Shown: in pieces, positions 36,058 through 44,890 of the stretch
How the letters are laid out: each line of letters begins with the position of its first letter
How positions within the stretch are numbered: position 1 is the stretch's first letter
Assembly (NCBI RefSeq): GCF_040675465.1
Contig: NZ_JBFAPA010000001.1
Span: 186,001-250,000, forward strand
Length of the DNA stretch: 64,000 nt
Origin: Kibdelosporangium sp040675465
GTDB lineage: Bacteria; Actinomycetota; Actinomycetes; Mycobacteriales; Pseudonocardiaceae
Reading direction: 5' to 3'
Notes under the pieces: model-generated
Seen by the model: only the letters and a program-made list of their open reading frames with translations
Told to the model about the DNA's origin: nothing
The model's database searches: none
Made by a program: the position numbers and the translations under genes

Positions 36058-38016
36058 ATGGGGATTCTCGACTGCATGGCCGAGACCACCGCGAACGGCA
36101 ACGAGTACATCGTGCGCGCGGTGAAGCTGCCGCCGAGCGGAGAGCTCGGCGAACGAATAGAGGTGACGCTGTCCGGCGCCGACCAGAACGGCACCGCCAG
36201 CGCCACCGGCACCTTCATCGTGCCCGTCAGCGGCCTCACCGCCGTCGGCAGGCTGCTGCAGCAGATCATGAGCGGACTGTCCACATTGAACACACGGGCC
36301 CGTCGCTCCGGTGCCCCTCCGAACGCCAACACCCCCTGGACCGAGGAGCAGGACCAGGAACTGCTGAACCGCTGGCTCGAAGCCGGCGACACCCACAAGG
36401 CGTACACCGTGCGCCGCCGCCTCGCCGAGCACTTCGGCCGCACCGAGGGGTCCATCCGCGCGCGCCTGCTCCGCCTCGGCTGCAACCCCGACGCCCCCGG
36501 CCACCTCTACACCCAAACCTCCCCAGACCCCACACCCCACCCATCACCACAGGAAGCCGCCACCCCAGCCCAATCCACAGCCATTCCCATCTCAACCCCA
36601 GCCCCATCCACCCCTCACCCCATCCCCAGCTCACCCCCGACCCCAACCGACCACCCCGCCCTCCCCAATTCATCCCCGAACCCAGCCGACCTCCCAATTC
36701 CCTCCAGTTCACCCCCGAACCCAGCCGACCTGCCCGCCCTTCCCAGCTCACCCCCGAACCCAGCCGACCTGCCGACTCCCCTCAGTTCACCCCCGAGCCC
36801 GGCCGAACTCCCCGCCCTTCCCAAATCACCCCCGACTACAGCCGACCCTCCAACTCCCAGTTCAACCGCAGCCGCAAACGCACCCCAGCCCGTCCTCGCT
36901 TCAGCCGCCAGTCCCAGCTCCGCCCCAGGCGCAGCGGCTCCACCCGACCCCGGCACCAGCCTGGCCTCAGCCACCTCACCAAGCGCCGCCACCGATCCAA
37001 ACCCGGCCCTCTCCGGCCAGCGGACCACCGATCCCACCTCAGCGTCCGCTGGTGACCCGACCAGCAATCCAGCTCCTACAACCAATCCGGCCAACAACCC
37101 CGCCCCAGCCCATTCGACCACCCCCATGACCGGCCCAACCCCAACACCAACCGACCCCGCCACCAAACCCGCAACCTCGGCCACCACTGCCGACCCGCTC
37201 AACGCCCCGCCAACCTCGATCTCTCCCGCCGACCCCGCCGACAAGAGTTCGGCTCCCCTCGCCTCGCCAGGCGTCACCACCACCCCAACACCGCCGCCGC
37301 GGGTCATCCCCCTGGCATCCACCGACCTCACTTCGGTCGCCGATCCCCCGGCGCCCGCACAGAAAACCCATACCCCGACACCCATCCACACCACACCCGC
37401 ATCACCGCCACCTCAACCACCCACAACTGCCCAAACCGGCACGGCACCCTCATCCATGCCCACCCATCAATCCGCACCCGCTCAGCAAACCCAGCCCACC
37501 CCAACACCGATGTCACCCCAACCACCGACAACCTTCACGCTCGTCACTCATCCCTCCGCGTCCGCTCAGCAAACCCAGCCCGCCTCAACGCCTACGTCAC
37601 CCCAACCACCGACGACCCTCACCCTCACTCATCCCTCCGCACCCAGCCATCAATCCCACCCCGCCGCCACATCACCATCACTCCTCACGCCGACAACAAC
37701 CCGTGCCTCCATCGCCCGCTCCTCCACACCAGGCCCGCAAACCGAACTCACCGCACCCCTTCCATCGCCGCGACCACCGAAACCCACCCACGTTCTCACC
37801 GCTTTGCCATCCGCGCCCGCGCAAGAAGCGCAAGCCGCCACAACCTCAGCACCGTCATCCATCCCGTCGCCCCAACCACTGACCACCGCTCCCAGCCCCG
37901 CCGCGCAACCATCGGTGCCCACCCAACAAACCCGCACTCCAGCAGCACCACCGCCGTCTGCACCCGCCCCTGCCCAGGTATTGAACCTCGCGTTCACAAC
38001 CCCCAAGGGAGTCTGA
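36058..38016 (+). CDS. Protein with small DNA-binding-like domain and ~500-residue disordered repeat tail
   Basis: A 652-residue protein. Residues 14-58 are beta-rich (EYIVRAVKLPP..., RIEVTLSGADQNG), and 92-145 form a Myb/SANT-like or HTH-like helical unit (TPWTEEQDQELLNRWLEAGDTHKAYTVRRRLAEHFGRTEGSIRARLLRLGC). From about 150 to the end the chain is almost only P, T, S, A, with five 13-residue repeats (SPPNPADLPALPS type, residues 205-269) and a later ~27-residue repeat (HPSASAQQTQP...SPQPPTTLTL). ATG 36058 has AAGGAGA 8 bases upstream. There is no signal peptide or membrane segment. I do not know the family; a nucleoid- or RNA-associated role is only a guess. Confidence 0.75.
   Translation: MGILDCMAETTANGNEYIVRAVKLPPSGELGERIEVTLSGADQNGTASATGTFIVPVSGLTAVGRLLQQIMSGLSTLNTRARRSGAPPNANTPWTEEQDQELLNRWLEAGDTHKAYTVRRRLAEHFGRTEGSIRARLLRLGCNPDAPGHLYTQTSPDPTPHPSPQEAATPAQSTAIPISTPAPSTPHPIPSSPPTPTDHPALPNSSPNPADLPIPSSSPPNPADLPALPSSPPNPADLPTPLSSPPSPAELPALPKSPPTTADPPTPSSTAAANAPQPVLASAASPSSAPGAAAPPDPGTSLASATSPSAATDPNPALSGQRTTDPTSASAGDPTSNPAPTTNPANNPAPAHSTTPMTGPTPTPTDPATKPATSATTADPLNAPPTSISPADPADKSSAPLASPGVTTTPTPPPRVIPLASTDLTSVADPPAPAQKTHTPTPIHTTPASPPPQPPTTAQTGTAPSSMPTHQSAPAQQTQPTPTPMSPQPPTTFTLVTHPSASAQQTQPASTPTSPQPPTTLTLTHPSAPSHQSHPAATSPSLLTPTTTRASIARSSTPGPQTELTAPLPSPRPPKPTHVLTALPSAPAQEAQAATTSAPSSIPSPQPLTTAPSPAAQPSVPTQQTRTPAAPPPSAPAPAQVLNLAFTTPKGV
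36670..36864 (+). repeat. Five tandem 39-bp coding repeats
   Basis: Within the gene at 36058-38016, five consecutive 39-base units each encode a 13-residue SPPNPADLPxxPS block. Units two and three are nearly identical for their first 24 bases (36709-36732 and 36748-36771); units one, four and five have drifted. The period is a multiple of three, so copy-number change would keep the frame. Confidence 0.8.
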
Positions 38017-38457
38017 TCAAGCCGTCCATCGGGGCATGCGGGTCCGGTCCGAGTGCCGACGCCAATCGTGCTCGGCATCCGGGCCGGGGATGTGTCCGAA
38101 ACGGTGTACACCTGCGGGTACACGACGAAACCGAGATCACGATTCGTGGTGCGATCGCGTCGGCTAAAGGCCTTTCGGGAGGAGGCCGGCGACTCACATC
38201 ACGAGGAATGAATTCGATTCACTTTTCACGGGTGCGAGTTTGTCCGATTCCGGACAGGAATAGAGGTCCCATGATCTGAGCACTCGTCCATTTGGACGCT
38301 GCAACCGGTTTCGAAACCGGGATGTACATCACTCATCCACGCCACACACGACTCTGACCTGCGGAGGTTGCCAGTTCACGACTCCTAATTTCATATGGTC
38401 GCGCATTCACCTAGGGCGCTGGCTAAACTGCCCTCCGCCCTTCTGTTCGGAGAGAAC
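38017..38457. promoter_or_regulatory. Intergenic upstream of the second AfsR-type regulator
   Basis: No gene is seen in these 441 bases. GTGTAC (38104-38109) and GTACAC (38118-38123) form a 6-bp inverted repeat that may be an operator. The promoter for the downstream regulator should lie here, but clear -10/-35 elements are not obvious. The segment from about 38200 to 38400 is AT-richer than its surroundings. Confidence 0.4.
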
Positions 38458-41400
38458 GTGACCGTGAGATTTGGCGTGCTCGGCCCGTTGACCGTGGTCG
38501 GCCCGACTGGCGAGCTGCGATTACGCGGCGACCATCAGCGTGCTCTGCTGGCGATGCTGGTGTTCCACGCGAACCGGCCGGTGACCACCGATTTGCTGGT
38601 GGGCGCTTTGTGGCCGGAGCTGCCGCCGAAGTCTTACGCGTCCAACCTGCACACGTATGTGTCCCGTCTGCGGGCGCGGCTGCGGGGGGTCGAGATCGAC
38701 CATTCGGGCCGGGGCTACCGGTTGCATGTCCCCACCGAGGACGTCGACCTCCTGGTCTTCCGGGAACAGGCCGCGGCCGGCCGGAGCGCCGCCAGGGCCG
38801 GGCAGCACGAGAAGGCGGCGGGGCACCTGCGGCACGCACTGACGCAGTGGCGTGGGCATCCGTTGGGCGACATGCACGTTCCAGTGCTGGACGCGGAGAT
38901 CACCCGGCTGGAGTCGGAACGGCTGGCGGTGTTCGAGGACTGCGCCGACGCCGAACTGGCGGCGGGGCGGCACGCGGAGCTGGCGGCCGAACTGCAGGCG
39001 GCGCTGATCGAGCACCCGTTGCGGGAACGCCTCGCTGGGCAGTTGATGGTGGCGTTGCAGCATTCCGGCCGTCAGGCCGAGGCCCTGGAGGTCTACCGGC
39101 GGACCCGGGCGACGCTGATCGACGAGCTCGGTGTGGAGCCCGGGGCGGCGTTGCGCAGGCTGCACGAGTCGCTGCTGCGGGGTGAGACGGACACCCCGTT
39201 GCCCAAGCCGACCTGGCCGATCTGCCAGCTGCCCGCGACGTCCGCGGACTTCTCCGGACGCGAGCAGTACCTGGCCGAGATCACGGGTCTGCTGAACCCC
39301 GGTGGCCACAGCGTTCCGGTGGTCGTGCTCAGCGGGGAGCCCGGAGCGGGCAAGACAACGCTGTCCATCACGGCCGCGCACCAACTGCGGTCGGTGTACC
39401 CGGACGCGCAGCTGTTCGTGTCACTGTCCGGTGTGGACTCGCCGCGGGATATCGGCGCGGTGCTCGCGGACCTGTTGCGCGGGCTCGGGGTCAGCGGACC
39501 GGCGATCCCGGACGACCTGCAGGCAAGGGCGGCGGCCTACCGCGGTCTGCTGACCGACCGGAAAGTGCTGGTGGTGCTGGACGACGCGGCCGAACCGAGC
39601 CAGGTGCGGCCGTTGCTGCCAGGCACGCCGGGGTGCGCGGTGCTGATCACGAGCCGGCGCAGGCTCAGCGGCCTGGACGGGGCCAGCCGGGTCGGGATCG
39701 GCCCGTTCAGCGACAGCGAGGCGCTTCGGGTGCTGGAACGGATCGCCGGACGTCAGCGTGTCGCCGCGGAGCAGCGGGATGCCGAGCGGATCGCGGCGGC
39801 GTGCGGGAACCTGCCGTTGGCGTTGCGGATCGCGGGCACACGTCTGGCGTTGCGGCCGAACCTGCCGCTCGCGGTGCTGGCGGCGCGCTTGGAGGACGAG
39901 GGCCGCAGGCTGGACGAGCTCGCGGTCAGCGACCTGGCGGTGCGGGCCAGCCTGACGATGAGCTACGCCTCGCTCAGCGAGTCCGCGCGGATTGCGTTGC
40001 GGCGCTTAGGAAACATCGATACGGTCGACATTCCCGAGTGGCGGGTGGTCACCCTGCTCGGCGCACGGGAGGCCGACGACGCCATGGAGGACCTGGTCGA
40101 GTCCGGCCTGGTCGAGCCGATCGGCATCGACGAGACGGGTGAGCCGCGGTACCGGATGCACAGCCTGGTGCGGGTGTTCGCGATGGAGTGCACCCGCGCC
40201 GAGGACGACTGGGACGCGCGGATGGCCCAGGCGCAGACGATCATCGACGCGATGCGTGGCATCGCGGACGTCGCCGCGCGCAAACTGCCGTGGACGCTGC
40301 CGTTGCCGCGGCTGGGCGAGCTGGACCGGCCACAGCCGTTGCCGCCGGATCTGGTCAAGCGCCTGACCGCAGACCCGCACGCGTGGTTCGCCACGGAACG
40401 GACGAACCTGCTCACCGGAATGTCCAAAGTGGCCGCGCACGGCTGGGAGCGCGAAGCCATGCAGCTGATGGACCGGCTGGCGGTCTACTTGTGGCTGCAC
40501 GGTCAGTACGCGGACATGCGGCTGGGATACCAGTCACTTGCCGAGAGCACGGACGAACGCGTGGCTGCCCAGGCGAGGTCGGCCCTCGCACTGCTGCGGC
40601 ACGCCCGTGGCCAGTACGAGCGGGCGATCGAGGAGTACCGCGCATCCGCGAAGGAACTCGACGCGCTGGGCGAGCACGAGGCGCTCGGGTGGGTCCAGCA
40701 CAACCTCGCGTCCTGCCTGATCGCGGTGCGCCAGCCGGAAGAGTCGATCGAACTCGCTGAGGCGGCCCGAACACACCTCAGTAACGACCCATACGCGCTC
40801 GGCATGGTGCTGCACACTCTCGCCACCGCGCTGAACCGGCTCGGCCGCACCGAAGAGTCAGCGCGGATCGAGGACGAAGCGCTCACCCTCGCCCGGAAGT
40901 CCGGCGAGTCGCGCCAGCTGGCGATCGCCCTCCACGACCGCGCCTGGGGCTTCGTCCTGGCCAACTCCACCTCCAACCGCACCGAGCCCGCGCCCACCGA
41001 CCACATGGGACACACGGGGGTGGAGCGGCCCGACCTTGCCCACGTACGGGAGTCGGTCGCGGAAGGCCAGCCCACCGCTGATGCAGACAAACGAAGCAGC
41101 CTGACGCAGTCGCAGGAATCAGCTGCCGAAGACCGTCTTGTCACTGGCACACCGGACTCGCGGGTAGACAATCGAACCACTGTGACGCGGGAGTCAGCCA
41201 CAGAAGACCGGCCTCTCGCCAGTACGCCCGAGTCGGGAGCGGACAAGCAAAACAGCCTTACGCAAACGCAGGAATTGGCCCCAGAAGATCGACCTGTCGC
41301 CAATGCATCCGAGTCGGGCGCGGATGACCGGGCCGCTCTGGTGCGGGCGCGCGAGCTGGCCGAAGAGGCAATCGCACTGCTGCGCAAGGAGAATTCACGG

Positions 41401-41808
41401 TCCGCACTGGCAAAGGCGTTACGCACGCTGGGTGCAATTTGCGCGGGGATCGATGATCGCGAGGCGTCGATGGCGGCGTTCCGGGAGGCGCGGGATATCG
41501 CCCGGGAACTCAGTGAGCTGCCCCGTGAACTGTCGTGCACCAGGGCGATCGCGGCGGGGTGGATCGGCGAAGGCAAGGCGGTGGAGGCGATCCCGGTGCT
41601 GCGTGACTGTCTACGCACGTACCGTGAGATGGGCAGCACTTCGGCGACGGCCATCACGCTTCACCTCCTCGCCGCGGCTTATGAGTCGACCGGGAAGGCG
41701 CGTGATGCTGGGTTCGCCCGCGAAGAGGCGGAGCGGCTCGGCGATCCCCGCGACAGCAACACGTCGACGTTGCTGAGGTTGTTGCTCAGCCTCACCAGAC
41801 CCGGCTGA
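38458..41808 (+). CDS. AfsR/SARP-type regulator: BTAD, NB-ARC and TPR, with repeat insertion
   Basis: A 1116-residue regulator. It has the winged helix (VRFGVLGPLTVVGPTGELRLRG..., 1-95), the BTAD domain (about 97-245), an NB-ARC module with P-loop VLSGEPGAGKTTLSIT (about 294-309) and LVVLDDAAEPSQVRPLLPGTPGCAVLITSRR, then TPR-like helices. About 125 residues (roughly 840-965) that interrupt the TPRs consist of degenerate ~26-residue repeats (ESATEDRPLASTPESGADKQ type). GTG 38458 sits 5 bases after GGAG; GTG 38464 and ATG 38395 are alternatives. It is not next to an obvious biosynthetic operon. Confidence 0.9.
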   Translation: MTVRFGVLGPLTVVGPTGELRLRGDHQRALLAMLVFHANRPVTTDLLVGALWPELPPKSYASNLHTYVSRLRARLRGVEIDHSGRGYRLHVPTEDVDLLVFREQAAAGRSAARAGQHEKAAGHLRHALTQWRGHPLGDMHVPVLDAEITRLESERLAVFEDCADAELAAGRHAELAAELQAALIEHPLRERLAGQLMVALQHSGRQAEALEVYRRTRATLIDELGVEPGAALRRLHESLLRGETDTPLPKPTWPICQLPATSADFSGREQYLAEITGLLNPGGHSVPVVVLSGEPGAGKTTLSITAAHQLRSVYPDAQLFVSLSGVDSPRDIGAVLADLLRGLGVSGPAIPDDLQARAAAYRGLLTDRKVLVVLDDAAEPSQVRPLLPGTPGCAVLITSRRRLSGLDGASRVGIGPFSDSEALRVLERIAGRQRVAAEQRDAERIAAACGNLPLALRIAGTRLALRPNLPLAVLAARLEDEGRRLDELAVSDLAVRASLTMSYASLSESARIALRRLGNIDTVDIPEWRVVTLLGAREADDAMEDLVESGLVEPIGIDETGEPRYRMHSLVRVFAMECTRAEDDWDARMAQAQTIIDAMRGIADVAARKLPWTLPLPRLGELDRPQPLPPDLVKRLTADPHAWFATERTNLLTGMSKVAAHGWEREAMQLMDRLAVYLWLHGQYADMRLGYQSLAESTDERVAAQARSALALLRHARGQYERAIEEYRASAKELDALGEHEALGWVQHNLASCLIAVRQPEESIELAEAARTHLSNDPYALGMVLHTLATALNRLGRTEESARIEDEALTLARKSGESRQLAIALHDRAWGFVLANSTSNRTEPAPTDHMGHTGVERPDLAHVRESVAEGQPTADADKRSSLTQSQESAAEDRLVTGTPDSRVDNRTTVTRESATEDRPLASTPESGADKQNSLTQTQELAPEDRPVANASESGADDRAALVRARELAEEAIALLRKENSRSALAKALRTLGAICAGIDDREASMAAFREARDIARELSELPRELSCTRAIAAGWIGEGKAVEAIPVLRDCLRTYREMGSTSATAITLHLLAAAYESTGKARDAGFAREEAERLGDPRDSNTSTLLRLLLSLTRPG
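40975..41342 (+). repeat. Degenerate ~78-bp coding repeats inside the AfsR-type gene
   Basis: Successive blocks ESVAEGQPT..., ESAAEDRLVTGTPDSRVDN, ESATEDRPLASTPESGADK and ELAPEDRPVANASESGADD follow each other with a period near 26 residues. They lead straight into a genuine helix (LVRARELAEEAIALL). The blocks look like amplification of a TPR-helix boundary followed by drift. Confidence 0.65.
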
Positions 41809-41829
41809 GTATTTCCTTCTGACTCTAGT

Positions 41830-41870
41830 GAACCAAGTCGGGCGTACCCCTAGTACGCCCGACTTCGTTC
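41830..41870. terminator. Strong bidirectional terminator
   Basis: AAGTCGGGCGTAC (41835-41847) pairs perfectly with GTACGCCCGACTT (41853-41865) around a 5-base loop, and GAAC/GTTC extends the stem beyond one C-C mismatch. It sits between the stops of the AfsR-type gene (41808) and the convergent membrane-protein gene (41884). Confidence 0.9.
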
Positions 41871-41883
41871 AAGCGGGAACATT

Positions 41884-42411
41884 TCAGCCCTTCTTGACGA
41901 CCTTGGCGTACCGGCCGTTCGGGCCGAGCCAGGTCACCACGATGGTGACGATGGCGCCGAGCGCGGCGGCCCAGCCGAGGCCCTTCATCAGCGAGGTCGC
42001 GACGTCGAGGGCGACGATGGCCGACGCGCCCAGGGTCAGCACGGCGCCGATGGTGACCATGACGCGCGCCCAGGTGGCGGCCTTGCCCATGGCCAGGCCG
42101 AACAGCAGCATCACCGCACCGGCGAAGATCACCAGGTACGCGCGGGTGTGGACGGTGCTCTCGATCTGGTTGAGCTCCGTCTCGAGGAACGAGCCGCCGA
42201 GGTCCTTGGCCTGGTCCACGGTGACGCCGGCGAGGTCGGCAACGCCTTGCACGACAAGGTCCTTGGCCAGCTGTGCGCCGCCGGCCAGCATCATGGCGCC
42301 GTTGGCGATCGCGGCCGCACCGGACACAACGGCGAGGACGATCGCGGCCATCAGGGTGCCCGGCTTCTTGGCCGGAACGGTGCCCGCCGGGGCGGTCGAA
42401 TACGTGCTCAC
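41884..42411 (-). CDS. Membrane protein, 175 aa
   Basis: A 175-residue protein with four hydrophobic segments (about 19-44, 92-108, 115-136 and 145-162). The loop between the first two is extracytoplasmic or soluble (LAKDLVVQGVADLAGVTVDQAKDLGGSFLETELNQIESTVH). There is no domain I recognise; it is similar in layout to small actinomycete membrane proteins beside two-component systems. It lies 104 bases downstream of the histidine kinase gene on the same strand, so the two may be functionally linked. Confidence 0.75.
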   Translation of the reverse strand: MSTYSTAPAGTVPAKKPGTLMAAIVLAVVSGAAAIANGAMMLAGGAQLAKDLVVQGVADLAGVTVDQAKDLGGSFLETELNQIESTVHTRAYLVIFAGAVMLLFGLAMGKAATWARVMVTIGAVLTLGASAIVALDVATSLMKGLGWAAALGAIVTIVVTWLGPNGRYAKVVKKG

Positions 42412-42515
42412 GACTGTGGTTCTCCCTCTGATTCGCGTGATTCCGGGCGACTTTGTCGGGGGTCACCCAGGCGCAGGACAGTAGGAATCAGGACCACACG
42501 GAAGGAACACACGAT

Positions 42516-43781
42516 TTAAGACGACTGTGTAGAGATCAGTTCACTGGGGACGTTCATCACCACGACGGTCGGCCCGCCCAGCGGACTGGTCACCACCAGA
42601 GTGCCATCAAATGCCGACAAGCGCCGCTCGATGCCGCGCAAACCCGTGCCACCGCTGGGATCCGCGCCACCCTTGCCGTCGTCGCCGACGAGGATGTTGA
42701 GCTGGCCTTCCTCGTATCCCAGCCGAATCCACGCTTTACTGGCACCGGCGTGTTTGACCACATTGGTCAGCGTCTCGGCGACCGCGAAATATGCGGCGGA
42801 CTCAACCGGGGCGGACAACCGGCCGGGAATGTCGATCTCCACGTCGATCGGCATCGAGTGCGCCAGCACGAGCGCGTGTATCGCGCCGTCCAGCCCGCGG
42901 TCGGCGAGCACCGGCGGGTGGATGCCGCGCACCAGGTCACGCAGTTCGGACAAGGCCTGCGAACTGGCCGCCCTGGCCTCGGCGAGCAGTTCCCGCGCGG
43001 CCGCCGGGTCACGCAACACGGTCTCCTCGGCCATCCCGAGGCTCATGCCCAGGGCGACCAGCCGCGCCTGTGCCCCATCGTGCAGGTCTCGTTCGATCCG
43101 GCGCAGTTCGGCGGCCTGGGTGTCCACTGTGTCCGCTCTGGACTCGGTCAGCTGCCGCACCCGGTTGGCCAGCCGGGACCGTTCGGTCGGCGCGAGCAGC
43201 CATCGGGCCAGCAACGCCTGCGCCCGCATGAGGTGCGGCGCCGCGTACCACCAGAAGGCCAGGTACACGAGCCCCAGGGTGCCGGCGATGTAGACCGCCG
43301 ACGCCTCGGAGTTGACCGAGAGGAACCCGATGAGGTCGACCTCGGCGTCTTCAGGCAGTGCCCACCACCAGGTCCACAGTGTCAGGTGGCCGATCGCGCC
43401 GAGCAGCATGCCGATCTGGGTCACCGCCAGCGTCAGCCCGGCGGTCATCTGCACGAACAGGAATGCCACGTCCCGCCAGGTCGCCGGATCACGGAGGATG
43501 TCGAAGACGCGGACGATCAGCCCTCGGTCCGACCGCTGCCGGTAGGGCCGCTCGATCGTGGTCCCGAGGATCCACCCGGCCCGCCGCCTGTGCAAGTTGG
43601 TGAACTTCCGGACCAGCGCGACCACACCGAGCACGAGCGGGAACCCGATCCAGATCGGGATGAGCCCGAGGGACAACGCGGTGAACGCGACCAGCAGGTA
43701 GTTCGGTACCTCCAGCGGTACCAGCGCGACAGCCCAGCCGAACAGCTGGCGACGGGTCGGTGTCTGGGGCGGTGCGCTCAT
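42516..43781 (-). CDS. Sensor histidine kinase (NarL/DegS type), no adjacent response regulator
   Basis: A 421-residue kinase. About six hydrophobic segments fill residues 14-180, followed by the dimerisation/phosphoacceptor motif IERDLHDGAQARLVALGMSL with His234, and a GHKL ATPase with N-box AVAETLTNVVKHAGAS, G1 VGDDGKGGADPSGGTGLRGIERRLSAFDG. It should phosphorylate a LuxR-type regulator, but none is adjacent. The start at ATG 43781 follows GGGGG. The upstream neighbour is the repeat region, so the gene begins its own transcript. Confidence 0.92.
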   Translation of the reverse strand: MSAPPQTPTRRQLFGWAVALVPLEVPNYLLVAFTALSLGLIPIWIGFPLVLGVVALVRKFTNLHRRRAGWILGTTIERPYRQRSDRGLIVRVFDILRDPATWRDVAFLFVQMTAGLTLAVTQIGMLLGAIGHLTLWTWWWALPEDAEVDLIGFLSVNSEASAVYIAGTLGLVYLAFWWYAAPHLMRAQALLARWLLAPTERSRLANRVRQLTESRADTVDTQAAELRRIERDLHDGAQARLVALGMSLGMAEETVLRDPAAARELLAEARAASSQALSELRDLVRGIHPPVLADRGLDGAIHALVLAHSMPIDVEIDIPGRLSAPVESAAYFAVAETLTNVVKHAGASKAWIRLGYEEGQLNILVGDDGKGGADPSGGTGLRGIERRLSAFDGTLVVTSPLGGPTVVVMNVPSELISTQSS

Positions 43782-44890
43782 ACCCCCATTCTGTCGTGCG
43801 CGTGGCCGTCGGCCAGTGGACCTAACACCACTCCTCCAGGCCCTGACACCACCACACCGAAACTCCCCCGCAAATCTATCCCCACCCACCCCCAACCATC
43901 ATTCCGAGCCCCACCTGACCAGCCAAAAAAAAGATCAAACCGCCCAGAGCACCCCTCGAAAATCCAAGTTACCAGGCGGGGCGGACGGGGCGGGGCCATG
44001 AAGATCGACTTCGGCGGAGTTGTCCACAGGCGCGGCTCGGTTGCTATGGGCGCGACGCTCTGAAGGTTGTGCGCCGAGGTCGGCAAGGAACGGGTCAAAG
44101 TGAAGACCCAGGGGCCAAGGCAAACAACGCTCCGAATTCGAGGCCTCTTGGCTGAGGGCCAAACCAGAGCCGCAACAGGCCAATCCGAGACCCACCTGGC
44201 CACAAGCAAGGCAATGCCTCGGGGTGGCAAGCCCAGATGGGGGGCACCAAAACCGGCATGGAGCGCGGCGAAACGTAGGTAGGCCAAGACATGCAGCGCC
44301 CGGATCTGACCGGCCCTGAAAGGTGACCAGGGACAAAGCTAGCCAAACCGAGACTCCACGGCAGGGTATCGCCCGGGTCCGGCTGGTCTCAGGGCTGAGC
44401 GCCAGAGCCTGACGCAAAGGCCCCGCCTCGCCACACGACACGAGAGCGCCCCGGGTCCCACGAGTCCCAGCGCTAAGCGCCACAGCCTGAGACGAACGCT
44501 CCGCCTGGCCACACCACACGACAGGGCAGCGCTCCGGGTCCAACCGGTCTCAACGCTAAGCGCCAAAGCCTGACGCAAAGGCCCCGCCTCGCCACACCAC
44601 ACGGCAGCGCTGTGCACCGCCGTCGTCGGGCGCCACGGGCCGGACGGTGTGCGAGGCGAAGGCTCTGTCCGCTTACCGACCAGGTCAGCTCTGGTCCTGG
44701 TCAGGGCTGCGCCCAGCAAGCCAGACGGAAACCGGTGGCGAAGACCCACTCCCCTCGTCGGGCCCGCCAGGGCTGGACAACCGCAGGCCGGACCAGCCCG
44801 TGGCGAAGACCCCTGGCCACACCGCACGAGAGCGCCCACGCGCGGTCGGGCTGGCACCAGAACCAACGGGCCGACGGCCACGGCGAGGGG
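43782..44890. other. 1.1 kb gene-free region with degenerate tandem repeats
   Basis: No credible gene. The first ~200 bases are proline/serine-coloured noise upstream of the kinase. From about 44120 to 44830 the DNA is built of drifting copies of a roughly 80-base word containing GCCAGAGCCTGACGCAAAGG and CCCCGCCTCGCCACAC. Open frames on the minus strand merely reflect the repeat. Confidence 0.55.
44371..44608. repeat. Three clear ~80-bp tandem units
   Basis: Units at about 44371-44446, 44447-44529 and 44530-44608 share CCGGGTCC, then TCTCA/TCCCA, GCTAAGCGCCAAAGCCTGA, CCCCGCCTCGCCACAC and CAGC in the same order. Units one and three share the run GCCTGACGCAAAGGCCCCGC exactly. More degenerate copies flank on both sides. 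Confidence 0.75.

Noticed and set aside
35832..37055. Proline-rich frame overlapping the 652-aa protein in another frame
   Set aside because: The repeated DNA gives proline-rich readings in more than one frame; only the frame from ATG 36058 has a folded N-terminal domain and a good ribosome site.
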